DNA from: Panulirus ornatus
Taxonomy: Eukaryota > Arthropoda > Malacostraca > Decapoda > Palinuridae
Length of the DNA: 64,000 nucleotides
Direction of reading: 5' to 3'
NCBI RefSeq assembly: GCF_036320965.1
Contig: NC_092226.1
Coordinates: 21,793,002 to 21,857,001, forward strand
Within the stretch, counting starts at the first letter, position 1, and each line of letters begins with the position of its first letter. Position numbers and translations under genes: made by a program. The notes under the pieces were generated by a model. The model was not told the origin of the DNA. It saw only the letters and a program-made list of their open reading frames with translations, and made no database searches. Positions 22,648-38,641 of this stretch are shown here, in pieces.

Positions 22648-23284
22648 TTTTTTTTTTTTTTTTTTTTTTTGCTTTGTCGCTGTCTCCTGCGTTTGCGAGG
22701 TAGCGCAAGGAAACAGACGAAAGAAATGGCCAAACCCACCCCCATACACATGTATATACATACGTGCACACACGCAAATATACATACCTACACAGCTTTC
22801 CATGGTTTACCCCAGACGCTTCACATGCCCCGATTCAATCCACTGACAGCACGTCAACCCCGGTATACCACATCGCTCCAATTCACTCTATTCCTTGCCC
22901 TCCTTTCACCCTCCTGCATGTTCAGGCCCCGATCACACAAAATGTTTTTCACTCCATCTTTCCACCTCCAATTTGGTCTCCCTCTTCTCCTCGTTCCCTC
23001 CACCTCCGACACATATATCCTCTTGGTCAATCTTTCCTCACTCATTCTCTCCATGTGCCCAAACCATTTCAAAACACCCTCTTCTGCTCTCTCAACCACG
23101 CTCTTTTTATTTCCACACATCTCTCTTACCCTTACGTTACTTACTCGATCAAACCACCTCACACCACACATTGTCCTCAAACATCTCATTTCCAGCACAT
23201 CCATCCTCCTGCGCACAACTCTATCCATAGCCCACGCCTCGCAACCATACAACATTGTTGGAACCACTATTCCTTCAAACATAC

Positions 23285-23286
<2 letters not shown>
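22648..23286 (-). mobile_element. RTE-like LINE fragment R13
   Basis: Minus strand: T-run (A-rich end), tail, short 3' UTR and a clean C-terminal frame of about 144 codons (22854-23288) from MGMFEGIVVPTMLYG to the stop. The 5' end is lost at ATACCC|ATATAT. Confidence 0.9.

Positions 23287-23354
<68 letters not shown>
23287..23354. repeat. (AT)34 microsatellite
   Basis: AT tract between R13 and S5. Confidence 0.96.
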
Positions 23355-23362
<8 letters not shown>

Positions 23363-23489
23363 TTCCAAAAGAAGGAACAGAGAACGAGGCCAGGTGAGGA
23401 TATTCTCTCAGAGGCCCAGTCCTCTGTTCTTAACGCTACCTTGCTAACGCGGGAAATGGCGAATAGTATGAAAGAAAAGAAAGAAAGAA

Positions 23490-23491
<2 letters not shown>
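23355..23491 (+). mobile_element. Leader-tail element S5, 5'-truncated
   Basis: Begins at the CCAAAAGAAGGAACAGAG middle segment, continues through CAGTCCTCTGTTCTTAACGC and ACCTTGCTAACGCGGGAAAT, and ends GGCGAATAGTATGAAAGAAA with a GAAA run. The leader part is missing. Confidence 0.85.

Positions 23492-23547
<56 letters not shown>
23492..23547. repeat. (AT)28 microsatellite
   Basis: AT tract between S5 and P2. Confidence 0.96.
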
Positions 23548-23548
<1 letters not shown>

Positions 23549-23552
<4 letters not shown>

Positions 23553-23755
23553 AAAAAAGTCAGTTGATATACAAGGAAGAGACGTAGTGTTGGAACACCA
23601 ACATCCAGTAATGTTTGTTTACCAATGGCATCTTACCTACATCTCTTCTTTGTATATCAACTGACTGTTGTGCTTCTGTCTCATTCTTGTATGTCCCTGG
23701 ATGATATGATCATTACACAAAAGTGCTCTTGGGAACTTATCATGTTTCCTTTTTC
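23549..23755. mobile_element. Partial foldback element P2 (second copy of P1 family)
   Basis: Keeps the inner left arm (AGTCAGTTGATATACAAGGA, AGAGACGTAG) and most of the right arm (CTCTTCTTTGTATATCAACTG, ATTACACAAAAGTGC, GGGAACTTATCATGTTTC). It lacks the outer left arm and the TCTTAAGAGTCC ends. The centre differs from P1. Confidence 0.82.
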
Positions 23756-23756
23756 T

Positions 23757-23867
23757 CGTGCTGTCAATGGACTGAACCAAGGCATGTGAAGCATCTTGGG
23801 TAAACCATGGAAAGGTCTGTGGGGCCTAGATGTGGATGGGGGGCTGTGGTTTTGGTGCATTACACAT
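23757..23867 (+). mobile_element. RTE 3' UTR fragment R14a
   Basis: Plus-strand proximal 3' UTR (CGTGCTGTCAATGGACTGAA, AACCATGGAAAGG, GGGGCCTAGATGTGGA). Joined directly to an oppositely oriented tail. Confidence 0.78.
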
Positions 23868-24084
23868 TGCCGTCTCCTGCATAAGCGAGGTAGTGCAAGG
23901 AAACAGATGAGGAATGGCCCAACCCACCCACATACACATGTATGTACATAAAAGCCCATACAAGCACATATACATACATACACATTTCATTGTATACATA
24001 CATATACATAAACATAAATATATACACATGTACATATTCATACTTGCTGCCTTCATCCATTCCTGTTGTCATCCTGCCGCACAA

Positions 24085-24086
<2 letters not shown>
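23868..24086 (-). mobile_element. RTE 3' UTR fragment R14b
   Basis: Minus-strand distal 3' UTR (TGCCGTCTCCTGCATAAGCG, GGCCCAACCCACCC, then a CA/TA-rich block). With R14a it forms a small inverted pair without a TA spacer. Confidence 0.75.

Positions 24087-24148
<62 letters not shown>
24087..24148. repeat. (AT)31 microsatellite
   Basis: AT tract between R14b and R15. Confidence 0.96.
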
Positions 24149-24150
<2 letters not shown>

Positions 24151-24315
24151 AGGCATGTGAAGCGTCTGGGGTAAACCATGGAAAGCTGTGTAGGTATGTA
24201 TATTTGCGTGTGTGGACGTATGTATATACATGTGTATGGGGGTGGGTTGGGCCATTTCTTTCGTCTGTTTCCTTGCGCTACCTCGCAAACGCGGGAGACA
24301 GCGACAAAGCAAAAA

Positions 24316-24323
<8 letters not shown>
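24149..24323 (+). mobile_element. RTE 3' tail R15
   Basis: Plus-strand 3' UTR from AAGGCATGTGAAGCGTCTGG to the GCGACAAAGC end and an A-run, a clean young-looking tail with 5' truncation inside the UTR. Confidence 0.85.

Positions 24324-24379
<56 letters not shown>
24324..24379. repeat. (TA)28 microsatellite
   Basis: TA tract between R15 and R16. Confidence 0.96.
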
Positions 24380-24382
<3 letters not shown>

Positions 24383-26210
24383 ACGGTTTGTTGAATGTGT
24401 TTGATGATAGAGTGGCAGATATAGGGTGTTTTGGTCGAGGTGGTGTGCAAAGTGAGAGGGTTAGGGAAAATGATTTGGTAAACAGAGAAGAGGTAGTAAA
24501 AGCTTTGCGGAAGATGAAAGCCGGTAAGGCAGCAGGTTTGGATGGTATTGCAGTGGAATTTATTAAAAAAGGGGATGACTGTATTGTTGACTGGTTGGTA
24601 AGGTTATTTAATGTATGTATGACTCACGGTGAGGTGCCTGAGGATTGGTGGAATGCGTGCATAGTGCCATTGTACAAAGGCAAAGGGGATAAGAGTGAGT
24701 GCTCAAATTACAGAGGTATAAGTTTGTTGAGTATTCCTGGTAAATTATATGGGAGGGTATTGATTGAGAGGGTGAAAGCATGTACAGAGCATCAGATTGG
24801 GGAAGAGCAGTGTGGTTTCAGAAGTGGTAGAGGATGTGTGGATCAGGTGTTTGCTTTGAAGAATGTATGTGAGAAATACTTAGAAAAGCAAATGGATTTG
24901 TATGTAGCATTTATGGATCTGGAGAAGGCATATGATAGAGTTGATAGAGATGCTCTGTGGAAGGTATTAAGAATATATGGTGTGGGAGGCAAGTTGTTTG
25001 AAGCAGTGAAAAGTTTTTATTGAGGATGTAAGGCATGTGTACGTGTAGGAAGAGAGGAAAGTGATTGGTTCTCAGTGAATGTAGGTTTGCAGCAGGGGTG
25101 TGTGATGTCTCCATGGTTGTTTAATTTGTTTATGGATGGGGTTGTTAGGGAGGTGAATGCAAGAGTTTTGGAAAGAGGGGCAAGTATGAAGTCTGTTGGG
25201 GATGAGAGAGCTTGGGAAGTGAGTCAGTTGTTGTTCGCTGATGATACAGCGCTGGTGGCTGATTCATGTGAGAAACTGCAGAAGCTGGTGACTGAGTTTG
25301 GTAAAGTGTGTGAAAGAAGAAAGTTAAGAGTAAATGTGAATAAGAGCAAGGTTATTAGGTACAGTAGGGTTGAGGGTCAAGTCAATTGGGAGGTGAGTTT
25401 GAATGGAGAAAAACTGGAGGAAGTGAAGTGTTTTAGATATCTGGGAGTGGGTCTGGCAGCGGATGGAACCATGGAAGCGGAATTGGATCATAGGGTGGGG
25501 GAGGGGGCGAAAATTCTGGGAGCCTTGAAGAATGTGTGGAAGTCGAGAACATTATCTCGGAAAGCAAAAATGTGTATGTTTGAAGGAATAGTGGTTCCAA
25601 CAATGTTGTATGGTTGCGAGGCGTGGGCTATGGATAGAGTTGTGCGCAGGAGGATGGACGTGCTGGAAATGAGATGTTTGAGGACAATGTGTGGTGTGAG
25701 GTGGTTTGATCGAGTAAGTAACGTAAGGGTAAGAGAGATGTGTGGAAATAAAAAGAGCGTGGTTGAGAGAGCAGAAGAGGGTGTTTTGAAATGGTTTGGG
25801 CACATGGAGAGAATGAGTGAGGAAAGATTGACCAAGAGGATATATGTGTCGGAGGTGGAGGGAACAAGGAGAAGAGGGAGACCAAATTGGAGGTGGAAAG
25901 ATGGAGTGAAAGAGATTTTGTGTGATCGGGGCCTGAACATGCAGGAGGGTGAAAGGAGGGCAAGGAATAGAGTGAATTGGAGCGATGTGGTATACCGGGG
26001 TTGACGTGCTGTCGGTGGGTTGAGGCAGGGCGTGTGAAGCGTCTGGGGTGAACCATGGAAAGCTGTGTGGGTATGTATATTTGCGTGTGTGGACGTATGT
26101 ATATGCATGTGTATGGGGGGGGGGTTGGGCCATTTCTTTCGTCTGTTTCCTTGCGCTACCTCGCAAACGCGGGAGACAGCGACAAAGTATAATAAAAAAT
26201 AAAAAAAAAA
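24380..26210 (+). mobile_element. RTE-like LINE copy R16 (RT to 3' end)
   Basis: Plus-strand copy starting just before the RT (FDGLLNVFDDRVADIGCFG) and including the whole RT, C-terminal region, a shortened 3' UTR and an A-rich end. RT motifs are clear (AGLDG, PLYKGKG, FRSGRGC, DLEKAYDR, SPWLFNLF, FADD). A single TGA at 25021-25023, where sisters read CGA, splits the frame into 24380-25023 and an open part ending with the stop near 26002-26004. Confidence 0.92.
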
Positions 26211-26222
26211 ATATATATATAT

Positions 26223-27672
26223 TATATGGGAGGGTATTGATTGAGAGGGTGAAGGCATGTACAGAGCATCAGATTGGTGAAGAGCAGTGTGGTTTCAGAA
26301 GTGGTAGAGGATGTGTGGATCAGGTGTTTGCTTTGAAGAATGTATGTGAGAAATACTTAGAAAAGCAAATGGATTTGTATGTAGCATTTATGGATCTGGA
26401 GAAGGCATATGATAGAGTTGATAGAGATGCTCTGTGGAAGGTATTAAGAATATATGGTGTGGGAGGCAAGTTGTTAGAAGCAGTGAAAAGTTTTTATCGA
26501 GGATGTAAGGCATGTGTACGTGTAGGAAGAGAGGAAAGTGATTGGTTCTCAGTGAATGTAGGTTTGCGGTAGGGGTGTGTGATGTCTCCATGGTTGTTTA
26601 ATTTGTTTATGGATGGGGTTGTTAGGGAGGTGAATGAGAGAGTTTTGGAAAGAGGGGCAAGTATGAAGTCTGTTGGGGATGAGAGAGCTTGGTCAGTGAG
26701 TCAGTTGTTGTTCGCTGATGATACAGCGCTGTTGGCTGATTCATGTGAGAAACTGCAGAAGCTGGTGACTGAGTTTGGTAAAGTGTGTGAAAGAAGAAAG
26801 TTAAGAGTAAATGTGAATAAGAGCAAGGTTATTAGGTACAGTAGGGTTGAGGGTCAAGTCAATTGGGAGGTAAGTTTGAATGGAGAAAAACTGGAGGAAG
26901 TAAAGTGTTTTAGATATCTGGGAGTGGATCTGGCAGCGGATGGAACCATGGAAGCGGAAGTGGATCATAGGATGGGGGAGGGAGCGAAAATTCTGGGAGC
27001 CTTGAAGAATGTGTGGAAGTCGAGAACATTATCTCGGAAAGCAAAAATGGGTATGTTTGAAGGAATAGTGGTTCCAACAATGTTGTATGGTTGCGAGGCG
27101 TTGGCTATGGATAGAGTTGTGCGCAGGAGGATGGATGTGCTGGAAATGAGATGTTTGAGGACAATGTGTGGTGTGAGGTGGTTTGATCGAGTAAGTAACG
27201 TAAGGGTAAGAGAGATGTGTGGAAATAAAAAGAGCGTGGTTGAGAGAGCAGAAGAGGGTGTTTTGAAATGGTTTGGGCACATGGAGAGAATGAGTGAGGA
27301 AAGATTGACCAAGAGGATATATGTGTCGGAGGTGGAGGGAACGAGGAGAAGTGGGAGACCAAATTGGAGGTGGAAAGATGGAGTGAAAAAGATTTTGTGT
27401 GATCGGGGCCTGAACATGCAGGAGGGTGAAAGGAGGGCAAGGAATAGAGTGAATTGGATCGATGTGGTATACCATCGTTGACGTGCTGTCAGTGGATTGA
27501 ATCAGGGCATGTGGAGCGTCTGGGGTAAACCATGGAAAGCTATGTAGGTATGTATATTTGCGTGTGTGGACGTATGTATATACGTGTGTATGGGGGTGGG
27601 TTGGGCCATTTCTTTCGTCTGTTTCCTTGCGCTACCTCGCAAACGCGGGAGACAGGGACAAAGCAAAAAAAA
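26223..27672 (+). mobile_element. RTE-like LINE copy R17 (RT to 3' end)
   Basis: Plus strand from LYGRVLIERVKAC to the 3' tail. One TAG at 26570-26572 replaces the Gln codon of the RQGCVMSPW motif. Otherwise the frame is open to the stop near 27479-27481. The catalytic FADD is intact. The 5' junction shares ATTATA with the canonical element at that point. Same orientation as R16, in tandem. Confidence 0.9.
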
Positions 27673-27690
27673 ATATATATATATATATAT
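27673..27690. repeat. (AT)9 tract
   Basis: Short TA tract between the A-rich end of R17 and the T-run of S6. Tail-to-tail junction. Confidence 0.9.
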
Positions 27691-31819
<4,129 letters not shown>

Positions 31820-31837
31820 ATGTGTGTATGTATAGAA

Positions 31838-32068
31838 TATTTTTTCACGCATATTCGCTATTTCCCACTTTAGCGAGGTAGTGTTAAGAACAGAGGACCG
31901 AGCCTTTGAGGGAAAGTCATCTCTTGGCCTCCTACTCTGTTTCTACTTTAAGAAGAGTAAAACTGAAGGGGAAGATTTCCAGCCCCATGCTCCTACCACT
32001 TTTAGTTGCTTTCTACGACATGCAAGGAATATGTGGGAAGTATTCTTTTTCCCCTATCCTCAGGGATG

Positions 32069-32069
<1 letters not shown>
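31838..32069 (-). mobile_element. Leader-tail element S7
   Basis: Minus-strand copy, moderately diverged (CGCTATTTCCCACTTTAGCG, CAGAGGACCGAGCC, leader revcomp with TTGCTTTCTACGACATGC and CCTATCCTCAGGGA). Confidence 0.83.
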
Positions 32070-32115
<46 letters not shown>

Positions 32116-32144
32116 AGTTTAAAAGAAAGAAAATATATATATAT
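32070..32144. repeat. Interrupted (TA)n tract
   Basis: TA-rich sequence with TTTAT, GTTT and GAAAGAAA interruptions between S7 and S8. Confidence 0.85.
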
Positions 32145-32380
32145 TTTTTCTTTCATACTATTCGCCATTTCCCGCGATAGCGAGGTAGCGTTAAGAACAG
32201 AGGACTGGGCCTTTGAGGGAATACCCTCACCTGGCCCCCTTCTCTGTTCCTTCTTTTGGAAAATTAAAAAAAAAACGAGAGGGGAGGATTTCCAGCCCCC
32301 CGCTCCCTTCCCTTTTAGTCGCCTTCTACGACATGCAGGGAATACGTGGGAAGTATTCTTTCTCCCCTATCCCCAGGGAT
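32145..32380 (-). mobile_element. Leader-tail element S8, best preserved
   Basis: Minus strand: CTTTCATACTATTCGCCATT, CCCGCGATAGCGAGGTAGCG, CAGAGGACTGGGCC, CCTTCTTTTGGAAAATTAAA, CCCCCCGCTCCC, AGTCGCCTTCTACGACATGC, and CCCCTATCCCCAGGGAT at the right end. About 235 bp. Use this as the family reference. Confidence 0.92.
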
Positions 32381-32381
32381 A

Positions 32382-32450
<69 letters not shown>
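32381..32450. repeat. (TA)n tract, ~70 bp
   Basis: Marks the right edge of the dense RTE pile-up. Confidence 0.96.
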
Positions 32451-32455
<5 letters not shown>

Positions 32456-33424
32456 AATATTCATTGTTGAGGAAAAAGATGAGGCAAAAGGAATACTAAT
32501 ATCTGACAAAAAGTGATGTAGTGAATATTTATTGATAATTGTTAAATAGAGATTAGTAAACAAATCACTCTGGCTTAGCCAGTACTGACCAAGAAGTCAC
32601 TTTAATCATTACTTATGTAATAAGTTCTTGCAGTCTGATTTCTCCTTGAAAGAATATAATGGTTATCTAGTATCAAAAATTTATGTAAAGTCATGTTTTG
32701 TGTACAGGATGATGTGTCCTAAAATTACCTTAGGTACCGTATCATTTTCCTAGAGGAATTCAGTGGATTGGTGGATATACCTGAGGATGTAGAAGGTGCT
32801 CAGAAATGCAGAGATTTACTGTTCGATATGCTCCACTGGGCTTTCCATTATGATTATGATTATTGAAATGTATTTTTGAATGAAATACTTATGTATATAC
32901 ATTTAACTAATTTTCCAGCTATTGATGAAAAGTTAAGCATTTTACAAATCACTCATGAGATCATTTTAAGTATCTATGAAGTGTTTAGATATCACATATT
33001 TATTGCTTGGAAGGTTGCATCAGCGATGCTTTATGAAACTCTTTGAGTCTTTTACTGTGGTGAGCTTCATTCATGTTAGTTAGGCCACAGTCGAAGATAC
33101 ACAGCAGTCATGTCACACTATCAAGTATCATTACTGCTATTGACTCAGAGGGATTGTTCAGTATAACCAAATGAGCATGGCCTCAATCCTCCACCAAACC
33201 GCAGAATTTTGGGTAGACCCATGAAGTCCCAGGTGTTAGGAAGGTCCTGTTTGGGGTGCTCATTAATAAATAGTTGAAAAAGGAAATCAAGCTAGTATTG
33301 ACAGTTTTTTATGTAAATCGCATTCAGTATTATATATATCTTGTGAGTGGCATTTGCTCGATTTTTCTTGCACATGTCTGCTTGCGAGTCTCCAACAGGA
33401 CCTCAAAAGTGAATCCCTCCATGT

Positions 33425-33600
33425 ACACATTCAAATCTTACATGTATGATCCATGTGATCTTTTCTCATGAGTTACACATATGATACATGCAACTTTGCT
33501 TCATAAGATATACGTGTGATCTTGCCTTATGCAACTTATGCTCGATCCATGTACTTTTGCCTCATGAGTTCCATACATATGATCCATGAAATAATGCTCC
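33425..33600. repeat. Degenerate ~35 bp minisatellite
   Basis: A phrase like TATGATCCATGTGATCTTTT followed by CTCATGAGTTACACA recurs about five times with substitutions and small indels (starts near 33440, 33475, 33508, 33541 and 33575). Confidence 0.65.
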
Positions 33601-34314
33601 ATACAAAAACTGAATGAATTTCATAAATCTAAATAAAACAAATCTCTGTCTGATTCTGAAATTGAATGTCAAAGCCATTAAGGTATCAAGTTTGTAGATC
33701 TGCCAGACATTGAACTTTTTGTGTCATTTGTATCATACATGAGTGTCATATGAGTCGGCATAGTCTAGAGCTTATTGGCAGCCAGCCCACTCAAATGTCC
33801 CTGGCTCACTTGTTCCCCAAGTCATATGGCAATATTTGCACACAGTTTTTCTAGGGGTTCAAAGTGATGGAGAATGTCTGAAGGTGCTACTGAACCGGCC
33901 TGTAATGTTAGCTCACTTCTGTGAGCCAAGAGGCGTGAAAGTAGGGTTGGCTGGCCTCGTCCATACCCAAAGTCCATCCATGTGCCAACTGTTGCCCCTT
34001 CCCTTCCCTTCCCTTACCTTTCACTTGTCATATATAGGTATCAAACCATCCTTTTTCCACCCTTCCTTTACCATCTAGCTACAGCTATGATTTATCTTCA
34101 CGTGTCTCCTCCATTTGCAGCTCCCCTATAATACTCTTATTCTTGTAGAGTGCCTAGTTCACATCTAAAATTTCCTTGGAGTCTGAAGAGACAGACTAGA
34201 AATTAAGTATCTAGTGCTTAGATGATGCAAAAGTATCCTTACTAAATCCCTAACCTTAGACTCTATACTTCATGGTTCCCAAACCTAGAGAGCTCCAAAT
34301 TGAGCTATCAAGTC

Positions 34315-34800
34315 CCTTTTGTGTGCTGTATCTCATTGTAAGGATTTCGCATCTGGAATGCTACCCATAGGTCATTGCCTCCTTTGGTGTTGTCCTTGGG
34401 TCTCTAACCCTGAAGTGTTGCCCCTAGGTCCCTTCCCTCTAGAGTGTTAACTTTCAGTTTTTAAACCTAGAGTGCTGTCCAGATTCCTTTCCTTCCCTTT
34501 TGTGCTGCCTTCAGGTGCCTGACCAGGATGTTGTCCTCTGGTTCTTCCCCCCTCAAGTGTTGCACTTAGGTCCATTCCTTTAGTGTTTTTTTTTTTTTTT
34601 TCAGGATTCTAGCCCTTTGGAATAACGATCTTAGGTCCCTTCCCTCAAGAGTTTTGTCCTTAGATCCCTGTACTATGGAATGCAGTTCTTCAGCCTTCGC
34701 TTCCGGTGTATTGCCATTAGGTCCCTGTCTGCTGGAGAGCTGCTTGTAAGTTTTTGCTCCTGTGGTTCTCCCTCTGGTCCTTGCCATTGAATCGTTCCCT
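34315..34800. repeat. Degenerate ~30 bp minisatellite, more than ten units
   Basis: Units like AGTGTTGCCCTTAGGTCCCT followed by a CCCT-rich link. GTGTTG/GTGCTG starts recur near 34321, 34385, 34412, 34441, 34467, 34500, 34527 and 34555, continuing more loosely to 34800. Unit length varies from 26 to 37. No coding sense. Confidence 0.65.
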
Positions 34801-36478
34801 TGTAGGTGTCTGATAGTGATTCCTGTGCCATCAGACTTTATTGTGAGAACCGACTTTCATGCATTTTTTTTTTTTTTGCCCGAACATGTATGATTTCTTT
34901 TTGATACATTTAAATATATAAGACCTTTCAATATGGAGTGATTTCAGTCTAATAGATTTGATTCATCGAATTATGAGACAGTAAAATGAAGTCTGATGTA
35001 AGTGAAGTATTCATTCATTCGCTATATTGTCTCTGTTTTAGCTACAGAATTATTGTATGATGTTTTTGGAGATATTTTTCTTATATTCTGTGTCTGATTT
35101 CCCTGACTGTACTCCATGCTGAACTCCCAGCCAGTGGTCCAGGGCTGCTGAGGGACCACTTCAACTATATCTCTCTCAACCAAGACACAAGTAGTCTTGG
35201 GATACAGTCAAGTTCTTTATCCCAGCAGCCCACTGGCGGCTTTTCATGTCATGTACAATGTCTTTATAATGTGCATTATACACCGAATAAAATCTTTTCA
35301 TTTACATATCTTAATTTTTTCCTTATTCATTATATGTAGTCTTTAACAGTTTCTAAACCACAAAATCTCTCCTTGAAAATGACAAAGTAACAAAATTCAA
35401 ATTATTTACCCATGAGGACATGGTTTGATAATATAAACCAAGCTTTCTACCACTGGCAACTATCTTCGAAATCCTTAATAGTTAAAATCGCTTGATCAAT
35501 TTACCATTCAGTATAACATTCCAAACTCTGTGGTTTATTACACTGACGGTTCTGTCGACTTTCAGAGTACCTGCATGCTGCAGCATCATTTCATTCTTGC
35601 TTGTAAAGTTTACTGAGTAAATGACAATGCTTTAACACCATAAAGGGAACAGATTGCCATTAATATGATTATCTCACTAAAGTATAATACATCATGAGAC
35701 CCACTGATTCGAATGTTGCTTTTGAAACTGAAACACTTGAAACTCTGAAACATTAATGATACTGACAATACCAATCTAATTACAAATTATTTTACTGTTC
35801 GGTAATCCTCAGTCACGGGGTAGATGTGCTACCCTCAGTTGGGTTTCTAGCGTTGTTAGTTTTGGTCAATACGGGAATAAGATTACTTGACAGCTTGGCT
35901 GAACAAGCAGTCGATCCAAGACCGAATCCCAGCCACATTGAAGCAAATGAAGCGAAGGTTGAAGTCGGCCTGGAGGTGTCGTCTGCATGAAACTGGATAA
36001 CCCCTACGACTTTCCTCCCTCGTCCTCTTGATATACAGCCGTTACTGACAACAAACCTTCAGTCTTTGATTACAGAGGGAAGGAGCACAACATACGCCCA
36101 TCCTTCCTAGACTACCTACACTACACTTGGAAGCTTGGGTTAATCGTCTAGGCGGACGGTAACACTACATACGATAGCTTGGGCTAATCATCGTGGAGGA
36201 CGGTAAGAAATGTGGAAATTGTGAGATGTTAAAGGGGAATCATTACTCCCTACATTTAGGGCGTGTCTGTGCATACAGACATAGGAGTGAAGGCATGGTA
36301 CATATTTATAAGGTTAAGAGGAAGTAACACTAGTGTTAACTCTTCCCCCGTATAATGCAAATAGTAATTACAGTCTCACGGGTACTCTAGAGGGTTTTGC
36401 AATTCAAACGAAAGCTTAGGACACGTTTTCATTTCATGTGAAGCTCCATGATTTAAAAATGACCTGTGGATATAGAAT

Positions 36479-36481
<3 letters not shown>

Positions 36482-36544
<63 letters not shown>
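36482..36544. repeat. (TA)n tract, 63 bp
   Basis: Isolated TA tract with no RTE piece beside it. Confidence 0.96.
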
Positions 36545-36546
<2 letters not shown>

Positions 36547-37243
36547 AGATGTTATGTTGATTCAGCTGAAAAAAAAAATGAACTGGGTTCGTGATGGCAG
36601 ATTCCTTGTTTTCAGTGAAATGTGATTTTTTATTTTGAGTGTAGAAGTCGTTACGGTGAGAATTTTTAAATTCATTACTATTGCTCCTGATAATGGCAAG
36701 ATAATTGCCGCAGTGTTCAAAGCGTAATAAGTAAATAGCGTAGTCGTAATTACTGCTCCGTTCAAAGCGTATCCCTGTTATGTTCTGGCTGATCACAATT
36801 TGTGGAGGACTTGCTGGACCTAGTTACTGAAGATGGAGACAACCACAGATACAAACTTTTCATATGGAATATCTTGATGTGAATATTTTGGCTCGGTTGA
36901 TGTCATTTTGGGACTCGTGGTTCACTATCTTTGTTTATCTTCACGGAAATGATTTGTCGGCACTCTTATCACACCAATGTTGAATCGTCCATTAGCTCCT
37001 TGTGCAACGCTACAGGTGAGCAAGGATGCCTCTGGAATCTCTGATGGTTAGGGGAAGGTAAGACACACTACCCATACAACAATAGCTGATGAGTATGTGT
37101 GTTTATACAGACAGATAAAGAGAGAGAGAACGTTTTTTTCCTGTTCGTTTGGATGTTATTCTGATATACTTATTGTTCTCATTATTCTTACTGGTGTTAA
37201 ATAAGCTGATGATTTACACTGTCGTAATTTCGTGTCTCAACAG

Positions 37244-37371
37244 AGATGGTGGACCCACTTCGGTCCTTACTGAAGTACGTGAGGAAATGATAGAAAAGAA
37301 GACCTTTCAGCCAGTAGCACACTCCACCATAGGGACTATGAACCTGTGGATGCTGCCTCAGTTGGAAATCG
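37244..37371 (+). other. Candidate internal exon, unrecognised
   Basis: A 128 bp segment preceded by a pyrimidine-containing acceptor (TCGTGTCTCAACAG) and followed by a consensus donor (GTAAGTA at 37372). One frame is open through it, reading DGGPTSVLTEVREEMIEKK and then QPVAHSTIGTMNLWMLPQLE. A second frame opens MVDPLRSLLKYVRK and stops. No family is recognised and no partner exons were found. It may be an exon of an unseen plus-strand gene or of a non-coding transcript. Confidence 0.35.
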
Positions 37372-37399
37372 GTAAGTACAGATACAAGTATTGAGAAAG

Positions 37400-38511
37400 T
37401 TTGCTCGGGAATACATGGTCTACGTAGAGGGGTCTGAATAGTTTTATAAGCCGGAGAGCAGTCCTTGAATGGAACAGTTTCCCATAACGTGTAATTATTG
37501 TTCAAGTACAAAGTTAGACTATATCGCCGACTAAGCTGGGGAAAAATATTAGGCCAGGCCTTTTAAGTGTAAGTAGCTGTTAGGAGTAGCTATAATGGTT
37601 GTGTGGGGATCGTGTAAAGTTGGTTTTCATGAGGAAATATATTATTCTTAAGCAGGAATGTCTGCACTCATGAATATCTAATGATTTTACGAAAAATTAA
37701 GACATGTAGTTTCGCTGTAGCGGTTGGTTGGTTGTTTGGGCTGTTGGCCTATCAACTGCCCGAATCATTGTGGCCGTTAACGTCAAAATAACACCTTTTC
37801 TATATGTTTAGGATAATTCTTGTACGATAGACACTCCCTTTATGCGACTGGCCCATATTTCCTTGGAAATGATAGTGAAAAATTTAAGTTACTGGTTGAG
37901 TTGTCTCACCCAGTGCTAACAAGAGAACGTATAGTATTGCTAAGTTCAGAGGGTAATGATATTAGATTTTAAAGTTGGAAACACTGTTGGTTAAGGAAAA
38001 ATATTCACATATATTTGTAAAACAGAACTGCCGTTTTAAGGTGCTATGTTGATAAGCTGTGTAATGTTTTAATCGTTTTATAGGTTTTCGACATTCATGT
38101 ATAAACAAGATAATGTTCAGATATGATTCGAGTCGAGCTACTGTAATGCAGCAGTTTTGTACTTGCTCTTGAAAATTAAATTTGGGACACCTTTTGTGAA
38201 TTTGAAGGATATAGATCTCTGTGAAATAAGCCTAAGCAATACCAAATAGAAACACTATTATGTAAAAATGCTGTTGAAGTTTTTTTTTTTTCGTTTATAG
38301 AACTTAATGTGCTGAGTATGTAGAATATATGGGAAACAAGGAAATTAAAGGTTTCGTATCATAATGTAGAAAAGCAAATTCCAGTGGTGTACTTTAAGTA
38401 AAAGATGAGTTGCATCGAAACGACACCAAACTTTGAGGCATCGAGATTCGCGCTCGTATCCATGCACTCGTATATCTTTTATTTTATTATCTTGTACAGT
38501 TGAGAAGAACG
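37400..38511. other. AT-rich region, nothing recognised
   Basis: No coding frame, repeat or RNA gene was seen. Confidence 0.5.
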
Positions 38512-38641
38512 TTCCTTAGTGGATGCTGTTGGCCAAATACTTTTGTTCCATTCCTTAGTATATGCGGTAGGGGAAATACTTTTACTTTATTCCTTGGTAC
38601 ATACGGTAGATCAAATACTTTTCTTCCGTTCCATAGTGCAT
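38512..38641. repeat. 39 bp tandem repeat, about 3.3 units
   Basis: TTCCTTAG-type starts at 38512, 38551, 38590 and 38629, exactly 39 bases apart, each followed by CCAAATACTTTT-like sequence. It ends exactly where the Jockey-like LINE fragment begins. Confidence 0.8.

Larger units (their letters stand above)
32451..36481. other. Low-copy AT-rich region without a recognised gene
   Basis: No RTE, LINE or long coding frame was recognised. It holds two degenerate minisatellites (listed separately) and a small two-unit duplication near 36130-36205 (AGCTTGGGTTAATCGTCT and AGCTTGGGCTAATCATCG, 43 bases apart). Confidence 0.55.
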
